The notes: a model not told the origin generated them from the sequence alone. A stretch of DNA of 64,000 nt from Paenisporosarcina antarctica (GCF_004367585.1 NZ_CP038015.1:3416001-3480000); one strand, 5' to 3'. Shown: positions 33,895 through 43,546, counted from the first letter of the stretch. Translations and numbers: made by a program.

Positions 33895-34350
33895 TCACTT
33901 CTTACTGTTCCACTCCTCTAATGACATCATATGAAATTCTCCTTCGAAATCTAATTTCAATGGAGTCATCAGTTCAAGTGAATTTCCATCTGGGTCTTGA
34001 AAATAAATGGCAGCGTGAACATGGGGGTTGTTTGACAAAACCAAAGGCTGTTTTTCAGGTGGAAAACCAAAATCGGTTTTTATTTTTATTCCTTTCTGCT
34101 CCAGCCATTCTTTCGCATTTCCCATATTTTCAATGTCCACTTGGAAAGCGATATGCCTTAATGATGGATGATAAGGTGTGTCAACTTTATCCGTTTCCCA
34201 TAACCCTATCCAACTATGCCCTTTCTCAATCCAGAAAAAGGCTAATTTTTCTTTTTGATAGGCAACTTCTAACCCTAATTTCTTATAAAACTCTATTGAT
34301 TTCAAAAGATTTCTTACAGGTAGATGTGCTTCGTAGAGTCCTTTTATCAC
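33895..34350 (-). CDS. VOC-family (glyoxalase/bleomycin resistance fold) protein
   Basis: A 151-aa protein with two beta-alpha-beta-beta-beta units. MIKGLYEAHLPVRNLLKSIE and FYKKLGLEVAY are followed by LRHIAFQVD and AAIYFQDPDGNSLELM. The metal-ligand pattern His (EAHLPV), His (LRHIAF), Glu (SLELM) suggests a metal enzyme such as a fosfomycin-type transferase or a dioxygenase-like member. The exact reaction is not inferable. Standard length; RBS AAAGGGAGAAG. Confidence 0.88.
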   Translation of the reverse strand: MIKGLYEAHLPVRNLLKSIEFYKKLGLEVAYQKEKLAFFWIEKGHSWIGLWETDKVDTPYHPSLRHIAFQVDIENMGNAKEWLEQKGIKIKTDFGFPPEKQPLVLSNNPHVHAAIYFQDPDGNSLELMTPLKLDFEGEFHMMSLEEWNSKK

Positions 34351-34429
34351 AACTCTTCTCCCTTTCTTGTATTAACGCTCTTCACCACTTGTCATCAGTA
34401 AGTTGCCGCTCCCATCGAAAATCCATGCA

Positions 34430-34615
34430 CTATAATCTAATCACGTTATGTTCATTAATTAATAGTTGAACCCGTTGCTGATAATCTTTACGTTCATGCC
34501 TGCCATAACCGATGTAGTCTCCCTCACTCTCACCATGACCTCTTGCATTTGGCTTCATTACATCAAACACTTGTTCACGATAGAACTTGGTAATACCTAC
34601 CACTCTTGTCTTACT
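34430..34615 (-). pseudogene. alpha/beta-hydrolase remnant
   Basis: An open frame without a start that enters from a neighbouring frame. It contains KPNARGHGESEGDYIGYGRH followed by ERKDYQQRV. The R-G-H-G-x-S-E-G-D-Y-I-G-x-G-x-H-E-R-x-D-Y block is typical of the lid/cap-proximal part of YqkD-like alpha/beta hydrolases. The catalytic Ser and His parts are missing. A decayed gene between the VOC and GNAT genes. Confidence 0.6.
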
Positions 34616-34623
34616 TAATAGAA

Positions 34624-35406
34624 CTACCCTCTAATCTCTTTAATGCTTTTTCCACCTAAAAATGCGTGTCCTTTTTTTAGCGTCTCTACTGTTTGAAAGC
34701 CGTATTTTTGATACACTTTTTCGATATTTTCATTAATAGGAAACACCCAAAGGTTTTCTAATTCTAGTTTTACCGCTTCATTTTGAATATAATGGATCAA
34801 ATCACCAATCAGACCTCTACCTCTATACGCTTCTAATGTAGCGACACTCTCCATACGGGCTTGTTTTTCAGTAATAAAGAGACAAGCCGTTGCACAGGCC
34901 ATCCCATTAAATCGGAGCAAATAGTGAATAAAACTTGAATGTTTAAATTCGTGTTCAAAGGCTTTTTCCCTTATTTCTTTACCACCGAATTCTTTAATAC
35001 TGCATTCAATAGCTAGTGCTTCTGAATAATTGTCATCCGTTACAACTTCAATTGTAACTCCTTCACGCTGCTCTTGTTCCAGTATCTTTTTATCCCACAA
35101 TTGAACGGGAGAAGTCAATTCTTCGAAACCAAATTGATTTTGCTTTAATTTTGAAATAAGCTCTTGTTGGGCATCTACATTGTATATATAAAATCTTGGA
35201 AGTATATTACTTGCTTCATAGAAGCTAACCACTTCATCAATGATAGTTTGATGATTAGGATTAGGATCATAAATATAGGCATGATTAGCATCATAATAAT
35301 CAGGCTGACTTTCATTGCAAAACAACGAACCCCAAGTAGTATCCTTACGTGTTGAAAAGGTTTCCAAATAGGCAAAATCTAAAAGAAAAATATCGTGTAT
35401 ATTCAT
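34624..35406 (-). CDS. GNAT-family N-acetyltransferase
   Basis: A 260-aa protein. The N-terminal 120 residues lack a recognisable motif. The C-terminal GNAT domain has MESVATLEAYRGRGLIGDLI (about 192-211), the acetyl-CoA pyrophosphate loop R-G-R-G-x-x-G-x-L, and a final VYQKYGFQTVETLKKG. It transfers an acetyl group from acetyl-CoA to an unknown amine. The extra N-terminal domain is probably a degenerate second GNAT fold, as in many two-domain members. Monocistronic; a GGAGGG-type RBS precedes ATG. Confidence 0.88.
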   Translation of the reverse strand: MNIHDIFLLDFAYLETFSTRKDTTWGSLFCNESQPDYYDANHAYIYDPNPNHQTIIDEVVSFYEASNILPRFYIYNVDAQQELISKLKQNQFGFEELTSPVQLWDKKILEQEQREGVTIEVVTDDNYSEALAIECSIKEFGGKEIREKAFEHEFKHSSFIHYLLRFNGMACATACLFITEKQARMESVATLEAYRGRGLIGDLIHYIQNEAVKLELENLWVFPINENIEKVYQKYGFQTVETLKKGHAFLGGKSIKEIRG

Positions 35407-35648
35407 GATTATATCCTCCCTCCACAGATCAAAGTTGTTTATTACTAGTCATACTTCTTGCTAGTTTTCTTTTTGAAATAATCTTTTTCTTCTATCTAAA
35501 AGTATATACAACAATAATCAAAATATCTTCTGTAAAATCCCTAACTAATCCTGCAAGATATTAAATTTTAATGGGTAATTGAAACTTGGTACGATATGTT
35601 TCATCCATAAGTCGCGAATTATTGGTCTGAATGTTATAAGTAATCGAA

Positions 35649-35942
35649 CTAAATATTGTACTCTTCTAACCATTCAAGAATTTTTTTCTTGGAATAGTCA
35701 ATCTCAAAGCTGTACCAACTTTCTTCTAATGTTGTCTTTAAAATTCAAGATTGATTTTCTCTCATTTAGTATTTTACGCAACTCATCTCTAACGACTGGC
35801 TCTTGTCCTTTTGTGAAAGAGACCATGATTTCATATGCTTTGGAAGAAGAAATTTGAGGAATCACAATTCGTCCATCTCCGCTTCATCTGTCAATTCTGG
35901 AACATCAAGTAGGATCTCGCCTGTTAAACGATGTCTTTGCAA
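35649..35942 (-). pseudogene. UPF0158-family gene, frameshifted and truncated
   Basis: Three frames must be joined. The first is LTGEILLDVPELTDEAEMDE, then TGA. The second is VIPQISSSKAYEIMVSF with VVRDELRKILNERKSILNFK. The third is EESWYSFEIDYSKKKILEWL, then the end. Joined, they give the usual UPF0158 order, ending in F-K-x-x-L-x-x-x-x-x-W-Y-x-F. There are at least two frameshifts (near 35866 and about 35740), and no start codon is found upstream. The flanking parts of 35407-36154 hold no other gene. Confidence 0.65.
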
Positions 35943-36154
35943 GGGTGAATCAGAAACGCCGGATTAAGACCCTGACAGTGAGCGGTGAATAGTTTCAGGC
36001 GTATTGCTTTCTGCGAAAAGAAAAGCGGACATTCATAATGGACAATGTACTTTCAGGAATCCCCGTCATTCACAAAAGAGCGCATGATCGTCTGACTTCA
36101 ATCCCTCTTTCGAAATATGATAGACTGAAAGAAATGAATTTTGGAGTGTGAATC

Positions 36155-36595
36155 ATGAGACTGACCGTTTATCTTGCAGGAGAAATTCACAGTACTTGGC
36201 GCGAAGAAATCAAACAGAAAGTCCTGGCACTCAATCTGCCGGTCGATTTTATCGGTCCGATGGAAAATCATGACCGTTCAGACAATATCGGAGAAGAGAT
36301 TCTAGGGGAACAAACCAGTGCTGTATTTAAAGATGCTGCCGCTTCAAGCTTCAATAATCTGCGGACCAGTGTATTGATGCATAAAGCTGATCTGGTTATC
36401 GCCTTGTTCGGCGAGCAATACAAACAATGGAATACAGCAATGGATGCAAGTACTGCAATTGCTGGCGGCAAGCCTGTCATCATCATCCGTCCGGAGAAAT
36501 TGCATCACCCACTGAAGGAGCTTTCCGCTAAAGCCAGTGCCACAGTCGAAACTTCCGACCAGGCCATCAAAGCGCTGTCCTATATTTTTGAATAG
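36155..36595 (+). CDS. ytoQ: YtoQ-family protein
   Basis: A 146-aa protein that starts MRLTVYLAGEIHSTWREEI and has VDFIGPMENHDRSDNIGE and DLVIALFGEQYKQWNTAMDA, the signature of the YtoQ family, related in fold to nucleoside 2-deoxyribosyltransferases. The biological role is unknown. The RBS is TTGGAG. Its base composition appears more GC-rich than that of its neighbours. Its last 12 codons and the downstream 270 bases are duplicated near 45.8 kb, beside a decayed second copy. Confidence 0.88.
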   Translation: MRLTVYLAGEIHSTWREEIKQKVLALNLPVDFIGPMENHDRSDNIGEEILGEQTSAVFKDAAASSFNNLRTSVLMHKADLVIALFGEQYKQWNTAMDASTAIAGGKPVIIIRPEKLHHPLKELSAKASATVETSDQAIKALSYIFE

Positions 36596-36868
36596 AATTT
36601 TCGAGTGGATGTAAAAAGGAGAAAGATGCTGTTTCCACAGCATCTTTCTCCTTTTTTTGTTTGTTCAGATGAGCATCCTTCAATGAGAGTACTGCATCTC
36701 TTAGACGCGACATTTCTCATTTCGTTCACTATATAATTTCATAATTATTCCCCTATATGTTTAACCACTGTCCTTGAGACTGCTAAATTTTATGAGTTTC
36801 GACATTTCCCAGGAAATATGTCGAAACTTACGTATTTAGACTACTTGGTGAGAGTTACTTTCAATTGA
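36557..36868. repeat. ytoQ-tail duplication, copy 1
   Basis: This segment of about 310 bp covers the ytoQ 3' end, its terminator, a GTCCCTGGGAC-like short element (36764-36786) and a hairpin (TTTCGACAT...ATGTCGAAA, about 36797-36827). It matches 45800-46129 with small indels. Confidence 0.8.
36613..36658 (+). terminator. ytoQ terminator
   Basis: AAAAAGGAGAAAGATGCTG (36613-36631) pairs perfectly with 36638-36656, with a 6-base loop, followed by TT; the T-run lies in the right arm. It begins 18 nt after the stop. Confidence 0.9.
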
Positions 36869-37297
36869 GAAACGTTATTGCTTATACCGGTAAGTTAATT
36901 TGGTAACCAACTACTAAAAATCGAGAATTTTATTTATATATTATCACGGCTCGTCTCTAGTATTACTGCAACAGATATGTGTAATTTCAATTCATTGCAT
37001 AAGTAATGCGACATTATCTAGCTGACTAACAATTTCTGGCCAATCCGCTCTTACATTCGCCCTACCCTTTTTTTGGATGTATCCATAGAATTCATCCGAT
37101 TAATTAATAAGTTCCGAAAGAAGCAATTAGCGTGTATAGCGTAGATTAATTCTTATTTGATTTGCCCTGAACCGAACAATTGTAGGGATACCTTGACGAT
37201 ACCAATCGCGTAATCTAGATGACTCGTTAAATCTATTTAAATTGCCATCCGCACCCTAATAGAGTGGATATTATCATGCTTAGAACATACTCTTATG
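36869..37297. other. non-coding stretch
   Basis: About 430 bases between the ytoQ-tail repeat and the converging GGDEF/EAL gene. I find no gene, terminator or operator I would support. Confidence 0.45.
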
Positions 37298-39415
37298 TTA
37301 AAATAATTCGCGTTCAATATACCAATTGTAAAAAGATTCTGCCGAGGCTGGAGCACATAAAAAATAACCTTGTGCAATGTCGCACTCCAAGTCCACCAAT
37401 TTATTCCATACTCCCTTTTGTTCAATGCCTTCTGCTACCACTCGAAGTCCTAAGTTATGCGCTAAATTAATAATGGTACGAACTATTATTTCATTATTCT
37501 TATCTTCAGTCATATCCATGACGAAGGATTTATCCACTTTTATTTCATCTACTGACAGGTTCTTCAAATAGGCCAATGAAGAATATCCGGTACCAAAATC
37601 ATCAATCGATAATTTAATACCCATTGAAGAAAGATGCTTCAGGGTCTCCATCGCCCGAACTGGATCACTCATGATGAGGCTTTCGGTTATTTCTAAAGTT
37701 AGTGTTTTGGGATCTATATTGTATTTATACAATATCCTCTGCACATTATCCGGCAGATGGAAGTCCTGCAAATCGGAAGCAGATAAGTTAACGGAAATAT
37801 GTAAGTTTAATCCCTCTTCACACCATTTTTTGCTTTGATGCAAAGCCTTTTCCAATACCCATAATGTTAGCTTCTTCATTAATCCATTTTGCTCAGCCAT
37901 AGGAATAAATATATCGGGTGGAATGTAACCTTGAAGTGGATGAATCCACCTTGATAGTACTTCTACTCCCACAACTTTTTTCGTTTTCATATCCATTTGT
38001 GGTTGATAATAGAGTATTAGTTTATCGTGTACTAAAGTATCCCTTAAGTCACTGAGCAGACTTAACTGTTCTATCGTGTGAGTATCAAGATCAGTTGAAA
38101 AAATAGAATACTCTCTATCTGTTCGTTTTGCTGTATACATCGCAATGTCTGCCCTTTTCATTAAAGTTTCCACGTTTTCGCCATGATCCGGGAAAAAAAC
38201 AATTCCCTGACTTAAGCGAATTGATAATATATGATTGTTTAGAATGAAGGGCTGTTCAATGGCACTAATAATCTTGTTGGCCATTTCTAGTGTTTGTTCC
38301 TGTGAAGTCATAGGTAAGAACACAACAAACTCATCACCACCCAAACGAGCTACAGTATCAGTTACTCTGACTAAATCGGATAGTCTACTCCCAACCTCCT
38401 TGAGCATTAAATCTCCATAATGGTGACCCAATGTATCATTGATGGTCTTGAAGTGATCCAAATCGATTAAAATTAATGAAAGAGGATTCCGTTCATTTTT
38501 TGCCAATAATATCCCTTGCTCTAATCTATCGTACAACAAAATTCGATTTGGTAGAGAAGTTAATGAATCATGAAGTGCTTGATGCTCTAATGCTTCCCTT
38601 TGCTGTTTGAGTTCACTTATGTCTCGTACTGTACACGCATAAATCACATGATCTTCAAGATGTACCATCCCCAACTGGATCTCAGCTGGAAAAATACTTT
38701 CATCATTACGTAAACCTGTTACTTCAAATCGTTTATCCACTTCATGACCAAACTCTTCAGCGAGTAATAAATCTGGAATTAACTTCCTTAATTTTTCACC
38801 TATAAGTTCTGACTCTTCATAGCCAAACATTCGCTTTACTGCAGGATTGACCGTGAGAATATCAAAAGTTTCATTATACGTAATAATCGTGTCCATGGAT
38901 GTGTCGCGGACAATTTTAGCCAAAGCTTCTGTTCTTCTTAATTGTAATGTAATGTCAGAAAGCTCTTGATTGGACTTTTCTAGATCATGTGTTTTTTCAA
39001 GCACTAGAGCCGTTTGTGCTTCGAGTCCTTTATTGTTTTGGTTAATAAAAGAAAAGCCTTCGATTTTTGAATTTAGTACATCTGGTTTAAATATGTAGTC
39101 AATCGCTCCGACAAAGTAACCCGTATCTACATTTTCTGGCATGCTAATCACTGTTTTAAAAATAATCGGGTTATCCTTGGTTTTCTTTCTCGATTTTATT
39201 ATCTGTGCTGTTTCAAAACCATTTAAGCCTGGCATTTGTACATCCAATAAAATGACGGCAAACTCATTCTTCAACAAGCACTTTAATGACTCTTCTCCTG
39301 AATATGCTCGAATCAAGTTGTAGTTCATATCACCCAACACTGCTTCTAAAGCAAGCAGGTTTTCTGGTAGGTCATCTACTAGTAAAACATTTACTTTTTC
39401 ATTATTCCTTTGCAT
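37298..39415 (-). CDS. REC-PAS-GGDEF-EAL cyclic-di-GMP turnover protein
   Basis: A 705-aa cytoplasmic protein. It has a receiver domain (about 5-120, Asp58 in ILLDVQMPG), a coiled linker, a PAS domain (about 160-275, TYNETFDILTVNPAVKRMFG), GGDEF (about 280-440, intact GGDEF in ARLGGDEFVVFLP) and EAL (about 455-700). The EAL catalytic set looks intact: VEVLSRW (EVL), VNLSA, LEITES, DDFGTGYSS, IKVDKSF and AEGIE. It could make or break c-di-GMP; which dominates cannot be read. A longer frame from GTG 39430 contains the GAGGAGG box, so ATG 39415 is the start. No histidine kinase is adjacent. Confidence 0.92.
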   Translation of the reverse strand: MQRNNEKVNVLLVDDLPENLLALEAVLGDMNYNLIRAYSGEESLKCLLKNEFAVILLDVQMPGLNGFETAQIIKSRKKTKDNPIIFKTVISMPENVDTGYFVGAIDYIFKPDVLNSKIEGFSFINQNNKGLEAQTALVLEKTHDLEKSNQELSDITLQLRRTEALAKIVRDTSMDTIITYNETFDILTVNPAVKRMFGYEESELIGEKLRKLIPDLLLAEEFGHEVDKRFEVTGLRNDESIFPAEIQLGMVHLEDHVIYACTVRDISELKQQREALEHQALHDSLTSLPNRILLYDRLEQGILLAKNERNPLSLILIDLDHFKTINDTLGHHYGDLMLKEVGSRLSDLVRVTDTVARLGGDEFVVFLPMTSQEQTLEMANKIISAIEQPFILNNHILSIRLSQGIVFFPDHGENVETLMKRADIAMYTAKRTDREYSIFSTDLDTHTIEQLSLLSDLRDTLVHDKLILYYQPQMDMKTKKVVGVEVLSRWIHPLQGYIPPDIFIPMAEQNGLMKKLTLWVLEKALHQSKKWCEEGLNLHISVNLSASDLQDFHLPDNVQRILYKYNIDPKTLTLEITESLIMSDPVRAMETLKHLSSMGIKLSIDDFGTGYSSLAYLKNLSVDEIKVDKSFVMDMTEDKNNEIIVRTIINLAHNLGLRVVAEGIEQKGVWNKLVDLECDIAQGYFLCAPASAESFYNWYIERELF

Positions 39416-39823
39416 AGTAGCCCTCCTCACTATTAAATAGACTCTCGGCGCATTCGCCGTTCTTTGGAGATCAAGGGTCCTAACGATGTTCTCGGAGTTT
39501 GAACCTTTTATGACTTCCTTAAACGTTTATGGGGCTCGGATGAACTTAATGTAAAGCCATTCATTAAACCAAAACGTTAGAATAAGAAAAAGGAGAAAAG
39601 CAGCGCCTAGGAATCCGGGCACTAACAAAAAGTTAGTCAATCGAGCACTTCGATATGGTTCAAAATAAAAACAATCACAAATCCTTGAGGTATCTGCGGA
39701 ATTAGGGCTGGCTATGGGGACCCAAATGCCCTTGGTATTGTTGGAGATGGTACACCAGTGGAGACATCCAGATACCCACCGATTGTCAGTATTAACTATT
39801 ATGACTTAGGTGTGTTTCCTTGT
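39416..39823. other. non-coding stretch with fragments
   Basis: On minus at about 39531-39626 a start-poor frame encodes one hydrophobic helix (LLVPGFLGAAFLLFLILTF) ending in FIRAP. On plus near 39706-39780 there is a protein-like fragment (YGDPNALGIVGDGTPVE). Both look like decayed genes that I cannot name. Confidence 0.35.
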
Positions 39824-40369
39824 TTATCGGAAGTTTTCAATCCAATTCTTTTGTTGATCTTGCTTATAGAAGATATGTCTCTCACATTTCACGCAATTAA
39901 TAATGGGGGCATCTTCTTTTTTATAGGCTTTGAAGTATTGCGCTTTACTTAAATTATGACACGAAAAACAGAACTTTTGAGTCTCGGGTAACAACGATTC
40001 TGCTACAATCCTTTTGATTTCAATATCCCTGTGCGTTCGGGTAGAAATTATTAACTCGTCTATTGTTTTGAGTGAGTGACGTAACATCAAAATCTCGTTT
40101 TCCATTTCGCGCATTTTGGCACACATCACATTATCAATGTTTGTCTTATCTTTTTCTTCTTCTATAAACCTCAAATCCAGTAAATTATTGTAAGAGAGGT
40201 GGTATACCTTAGAAAGCTTTTTCAGCATATGTAAAGAAGGGTTACGTACATCTTGTTCATAATAAGAAATTAGGGATGGGTGTGATTGGGATTTTTCACC
40301 TGCTATTTTTAAAGTCCACCCCAATTCTCTACGCCTTTTTTTTAACACATTTGCTAGTTGTTTTGACAT
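39824..40369 (-). CDS. XRE-type regulator with C-terminal zinc ribbon
   Basis: A 181-aa protein. The N-terminal HTH (about 5-60) has RRRELGWTLKIAGEKS, ISYYEQDVRNPSL and LKKLSKVYHLSYNNLL. A coiled middle (MREMENEILMLRHSLKTID) follows, then a four-Cys ribbon: CFSCHN at about 133-138 and CVKCERH at about 158-164. It starts 2 nt after the stop of the MazG-like gene, so the two are co-transcribed. Regulators of this form often accompany phage or island genes; here the pairing suggests control of the MazG-like gene. Confidence 0.8.
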   Translation of the reverse strand: MSKQLANVLKKRRRELGWTLKIAGEKSQSHPSLISYYEQDVRNPSLHMLKKLSKVYHLSYNNLLDLRFIEEEKDKTNIDNVMCAKMREMENEILMLRHSLKTIDELIISTRTHRDIEIKRIVAESLLPETQKFCFSCHNLSKAQYFKAYKKEDAPIINCVKCERHIFYKQDQQKNWIENFR

Positions 40370-40371
40370 TT

Positions 40372-40713
40372 CTAATATGCCTTTCCATGTTTGTAAGGGC
40401 GGGTTTCATTCACTAACATTTTTTCGGAAATCGCTAGTTCCAGGTCGATATTCAGTAAATCGGATAAATCAAAGACACGAATACAAACATCTGCAAGTTC
40501 TTCCACGAAATTTTCTTTATCCCCTTTGCAATCAGCTTCTAATGCTTCACTATGCACCTGCGCCAACATCGTGCCAATCTCATATATTTCATCATGCCAC
40601 TCTTTAGTAATAGCTATTTCATTTGCCTCTTTCATGTAAAATGGAATGGTTTCCCCTTGATACTCAACATTCTTGTTTAACTCGGCTATTACTTCTTTTG
40701 TTGTCTGTCCCAT
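40372..40713 (-). CDS. MazG-like NTP pyrophosphohydrolase
   Basis: A 113-aa all-alpha protein of the MazG superfamily. EIYEIGTMLAQVHSEALEA is followed by ENFVEELADVCIRVFDLSD. The E-x-x-x-E...E-E-x-x-D pattern (EALEAD, VEELADV) binds magnesium. These enzymes cleave NTPs or dNTPs and are common in phages and stress islands. The longer frame from 40752 contains AGGAGGG, so ATG 40713 is chosen. It is coupled to the XRE regulator downstream. Confidence 0.78.
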   Translation of the reverse strand: MGQTTKEVIAELNKNVEYQGETIPFYMKEANEIAITKEWHDEIYEIGTMLAQVHSEALEADCKGDKENFVEELADVCIRVFDLSDLLNIDLELAISEKMLVNETRPYKHGKAY

Positions 40714-40970
40714 ATTTATTTTCCCTCCTAGTGGGGTTTTGCATGAGTTCATCTAAGTAGTTTTCATATTCAGTAGACGTTGTTGGTTCTTCAAGTTTGT
40801 GTGTTGCTAGTATGTTATGTAAAATCGTATCGTCTACATTATCGAATCCATCTAATTGCGAAAAGTTTTCGCTATATAAAAATAATTTTTTAAATTGTTC
40901 ATGTCACAATCTACTCCAATATTCACTTTTATGCATGCATAGACGTAGCTGGCATTCCAGTGGATTTCAC

Positions 40971-41156
40971 TTAGACACTGATAGGAAGAACATTCGCTCC
41001 GGCTAAACCTACAAAAGTTGCGTCTACCCTGTTCGCTATTGTTTCCGCTACACCGTTAACCCCTACGTACAATCCCTTTGTTATAGCGATTACCACAAAA
41101 TTGTTTGGTGCAACTACCGTAGCTTTTTGAGCTACAGATTTGGTTACTTTGGATTG
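40971..41156 (-). pseudogene. unidentified gene remnant
   Basis: An open frame without a start codon: KVTKSVAQKATVVAPNNFVV, then TKGLYVGVNGVAETIANRVD, then TAA. It is rich in Ala, Val and Gly, like a structural or surface protein end. It sits in a desert (40714-41434) with no intact gene. I cannot identify it. Confidence 0.35.
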
Positions 41157-41434
41157 TTACTCTAGGTATCCAAATAATCGATTTCATCATGCAAGGGCTT
41201 GTTGGGTTAATCTAATGACCCGCATTTACGGCCTCCAACGGGACACCTTGGGCACGATTGATAACTATAAATCTCAAAACCGACAAAAGTGTAGGTCCCC
41301 ACTAGCTTGTGGAACCAAGAATGTGAAACTCTGTGTTCGAAAGCGAAATATGGCCCTACATTCAATACGTTAAAAAAAGATAAAAATACGTAAAAATGCG
41401 ACATATCTCACGTGTAGTCATCTTTTATTTAATT

Positions 41435-41563
41435 TCATCTAAGACGCTTTTTAGAGTGTTTCCCAATTTTTATCCAATAAGTATTATCATGTACTTCAAA
41501 ATAAAATCGTATATTTATTAGTTTGAATGGCGTCCAAATTTCTTTAAAATAATAATAAGGCAT
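41435..41563 (-). CDS. micro-ORF (42 aa)
   Basis: GGAAGGGGGAGG precedes ATG 41563. The product is aromatic and basic: MPYYYFKEIWTPFKLINIRF, then NTYWIKIGKHSKKRLR. Not recognised. The RBS is strong, which gives it some credit. Confidence 0.45.
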   Translation of the reverse strand: MPYYYFKEIWTPFKLINIRFYFEVHDNTYWIKIGKHSKKRLR

Positions 41564-41755
41564 AATAACCTCCCCCTTCCAAACAACCTCTATATTAGGA
41601 GGGATTTAAAATATATTTAATATTCCTTTAACGTCTCATACCCATTTACTAATAGTAATTACTAGCATATCTATTTTGGCCACTTCATTAGCGTTGTGTG
41701 AATTTAGTTTGAAGATTCAATTTATTTATTGTATTTTTTCGAAAAGGGAAACACT

Positions 41756-42058
41756 CTAATAAAGGTGAGCTGACTTGCGGATCCACACATAGTGTGGTTT
41801 CCAAATTGCTACCCTTAGCCATCGGTATATTTGAAGAATCATTGTCCGGCTCTTTGTTTCGAGTTGATGTTTACATGGTGTTTTTGACCATTTGAAAAAT
41901 AGTTCGATTGCCCATCTTAATTTATACATCTTAGAAATTTCATCAGAAGTTAAATCAAATCGATTTGTATCCAATCGTAAAAGATTGCCTTTAGAATCTT
42001 TTACTTCTATCACTGATGTCACCTGTTCTTCAAATAAAGAAAAATTTATATTTAACAA
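41756..42058 (-). pseudogene. IS4-type transposase remnant
   Basis: The frame contains LTSDEISKMYKLRWAIELFF, the region around the catalytic Glu (Y-x-x-R-W-x-I-E-x-F-F) of IS4-family DDE transposases. After FFKW the sequence leaves the family (frameshift or fusion), and the rest of the transposase and both inverted repeats are missing. It is a dead fragment. Flanking 41564-41755 and 42059-42385 have no gene. Confidence 0.65.
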
Positions 42059-42385
42059 ATGAGTTATCTAGTGTATTCTTATCCATGAGTTAGTTCTTTT
42101 TAATGGATTTGGATGGGAAAACCACCTGTCTTTCTTTTATAAAGGACTTTTTCTATGGAATTATTGAATGTTTTGAAAATTATTAATAATACAAAATTAT
42201 CAACACCACTTTAGTGGTAGCACTTATAATATATATAGTTCTAAAAAACTAGTCTAGATGAAGAATTACACTTTCGAACTAGTAATTTCGGGATTTTAGT
42301 CACAAAACACCCATTTTATTGTGACTTAAGTAATGAATGTGATAAAATAAATAGTATTAAAAAAGTCATTCTACGTGAGGACATA

Positions 42386-43546
42386 ATGAATTTACAAATT
42401 AAAAAAGCAATAAATATATTCACTACTATCTTCGTAATAGGAGCAACTGTTTTCTTATTGCTCCATACGACTAAGTTTTCTCTTGAACTATGCTTGCTAT
42501 CCTTCACTTATATCTTTGTTTTCGTGATTCGAGATTTTATTTTAAAAATCGATTTACACCGAATTACAGGCATCCTGTTTTTATTCTTTCAATTAGCATT
42601 GGCTTTGGTCATCTTTGTATGGTCGGGAAGCTTTTTTGCACAAATTTTTGTCTTAATTCTTATAGGAGAATTCACCTTGCGTCATTCTAGAAATCTCTCT
42701 ATTATCTTTACCATAGTGAGCTATACTTTCAGTCTTCTAAGCCTAATGATATACAACAATTTTCCGCCATTTGAACAAATATACGCTCTCTTACCCAGAG
42801 TCATAGAATACTTTGCTATTTTCGGGATTAGTCACCTTGCACAAATTGCTTTTCATCAAAAAAATCAGCTGGCTAGTGACCATGCACTATTGCAAAGCGC
42901 CTCGATTGAATTGGAGAAAAAATCAATATTGCAAGAGCGAACTAGAATATCCCGTGAAATTCATGACTCGGTTGGGCATACGCTAACATCAGCGATAGTT
43001 GGATTGCAATGTGCATCACATGCTATAGAAAAAAAAAATTATTCCCTTGCTAAAGATATGATTGGAAGAACGAAAGCACATATTAACAGCGGTTTGGATG
43101 ACGTGCGAAGTTCCGTACATTTGTTGCGCGAAAACGTCCTAGGTCCCCAGTTCATACCAGAGCTTATTAAACTAATTGATGAAACAAAGAAGCAAACCAA
43201 CGTGGAAATTGCATGCGAAGTAGACACAACGATATCTAATCTATCTTCATTAATCGAGATCACACTCTATCGTGCACTACAAGAGGGCCTTACCAATGGA
43301 ATTCGGCACGGTTCTAGTACCTATTTCCACTTCTCATTGACTCAACATTCTGATTACATAGAATTTACATTATTTAATAATGGTAAATCCCCAATCCAAA
43401 TAGTTCATGGCTTTGGTCTAAAAACCATGAAAGAAAGAGTAACTGATGTAGGCGGGAAGTTGTCAATTTCAAACAAATTTTCTGCCAACGGTGTTACATT
43501 GAAGATAAAAATACCTATTCAGGCAAAATCTACTGGACAGGAGTGA
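42386..43546 (+). CDS. NarL-partner sensor histidine kinase
   Basis: A 386-aa kinase. Five to six N-terminal membrane helices (residues 8-150) with almost no external loops are followed by HisKA_3, ERTRISREIHDSVGHTLTSA with phospho-acceptor His193, and an ATPase domain with EGLTNGIRHG and GFGLKTMKERV. This layout is like DesK or LiaS types that sense membrane or envelope state. It overlaps the response regulator by 4 nt. No obvious target gene adjoins the pair. Confidence 0.9.
   Translation: MNLQIKKAINIFTTIFVIGATVFLLLHTTKFSLELCLLSFTYIFVFVIRDFILKIDLHRITGILFLFFQLALALVIFVWSGSFFAQIFVLILIGEFTLRHSRNLSIIFTIVSYTFSLLSLMIYNNFPPFEQIYALLPRVIEYFAIFGISHLAQIAFHQKNQLASDHALLQSASIELEKKSILQERTRISREIHDSVGHTLTSAIVGLQCASHAIEKKNYSLAKDMIGRTKAHINSGLDDVRSSVHLLRENVLGPQFIPELIKLIDETKKQTNVEIACEVDTTISNLSSLIEITLYRALQEGLTNGIRHGSSTYFHFSLTQHSDYIEFTLFNNGKSPIQIVHGFGLKTMKERVTDVGGKLSISNKFSANGVTLKIKIPIQAKSTGQE

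Noticed and set aside
33921-34469. 182-codon plus-strand frame
   Set aside because: It is antisense to the VOC gene, whose protein is clearly recognisable.
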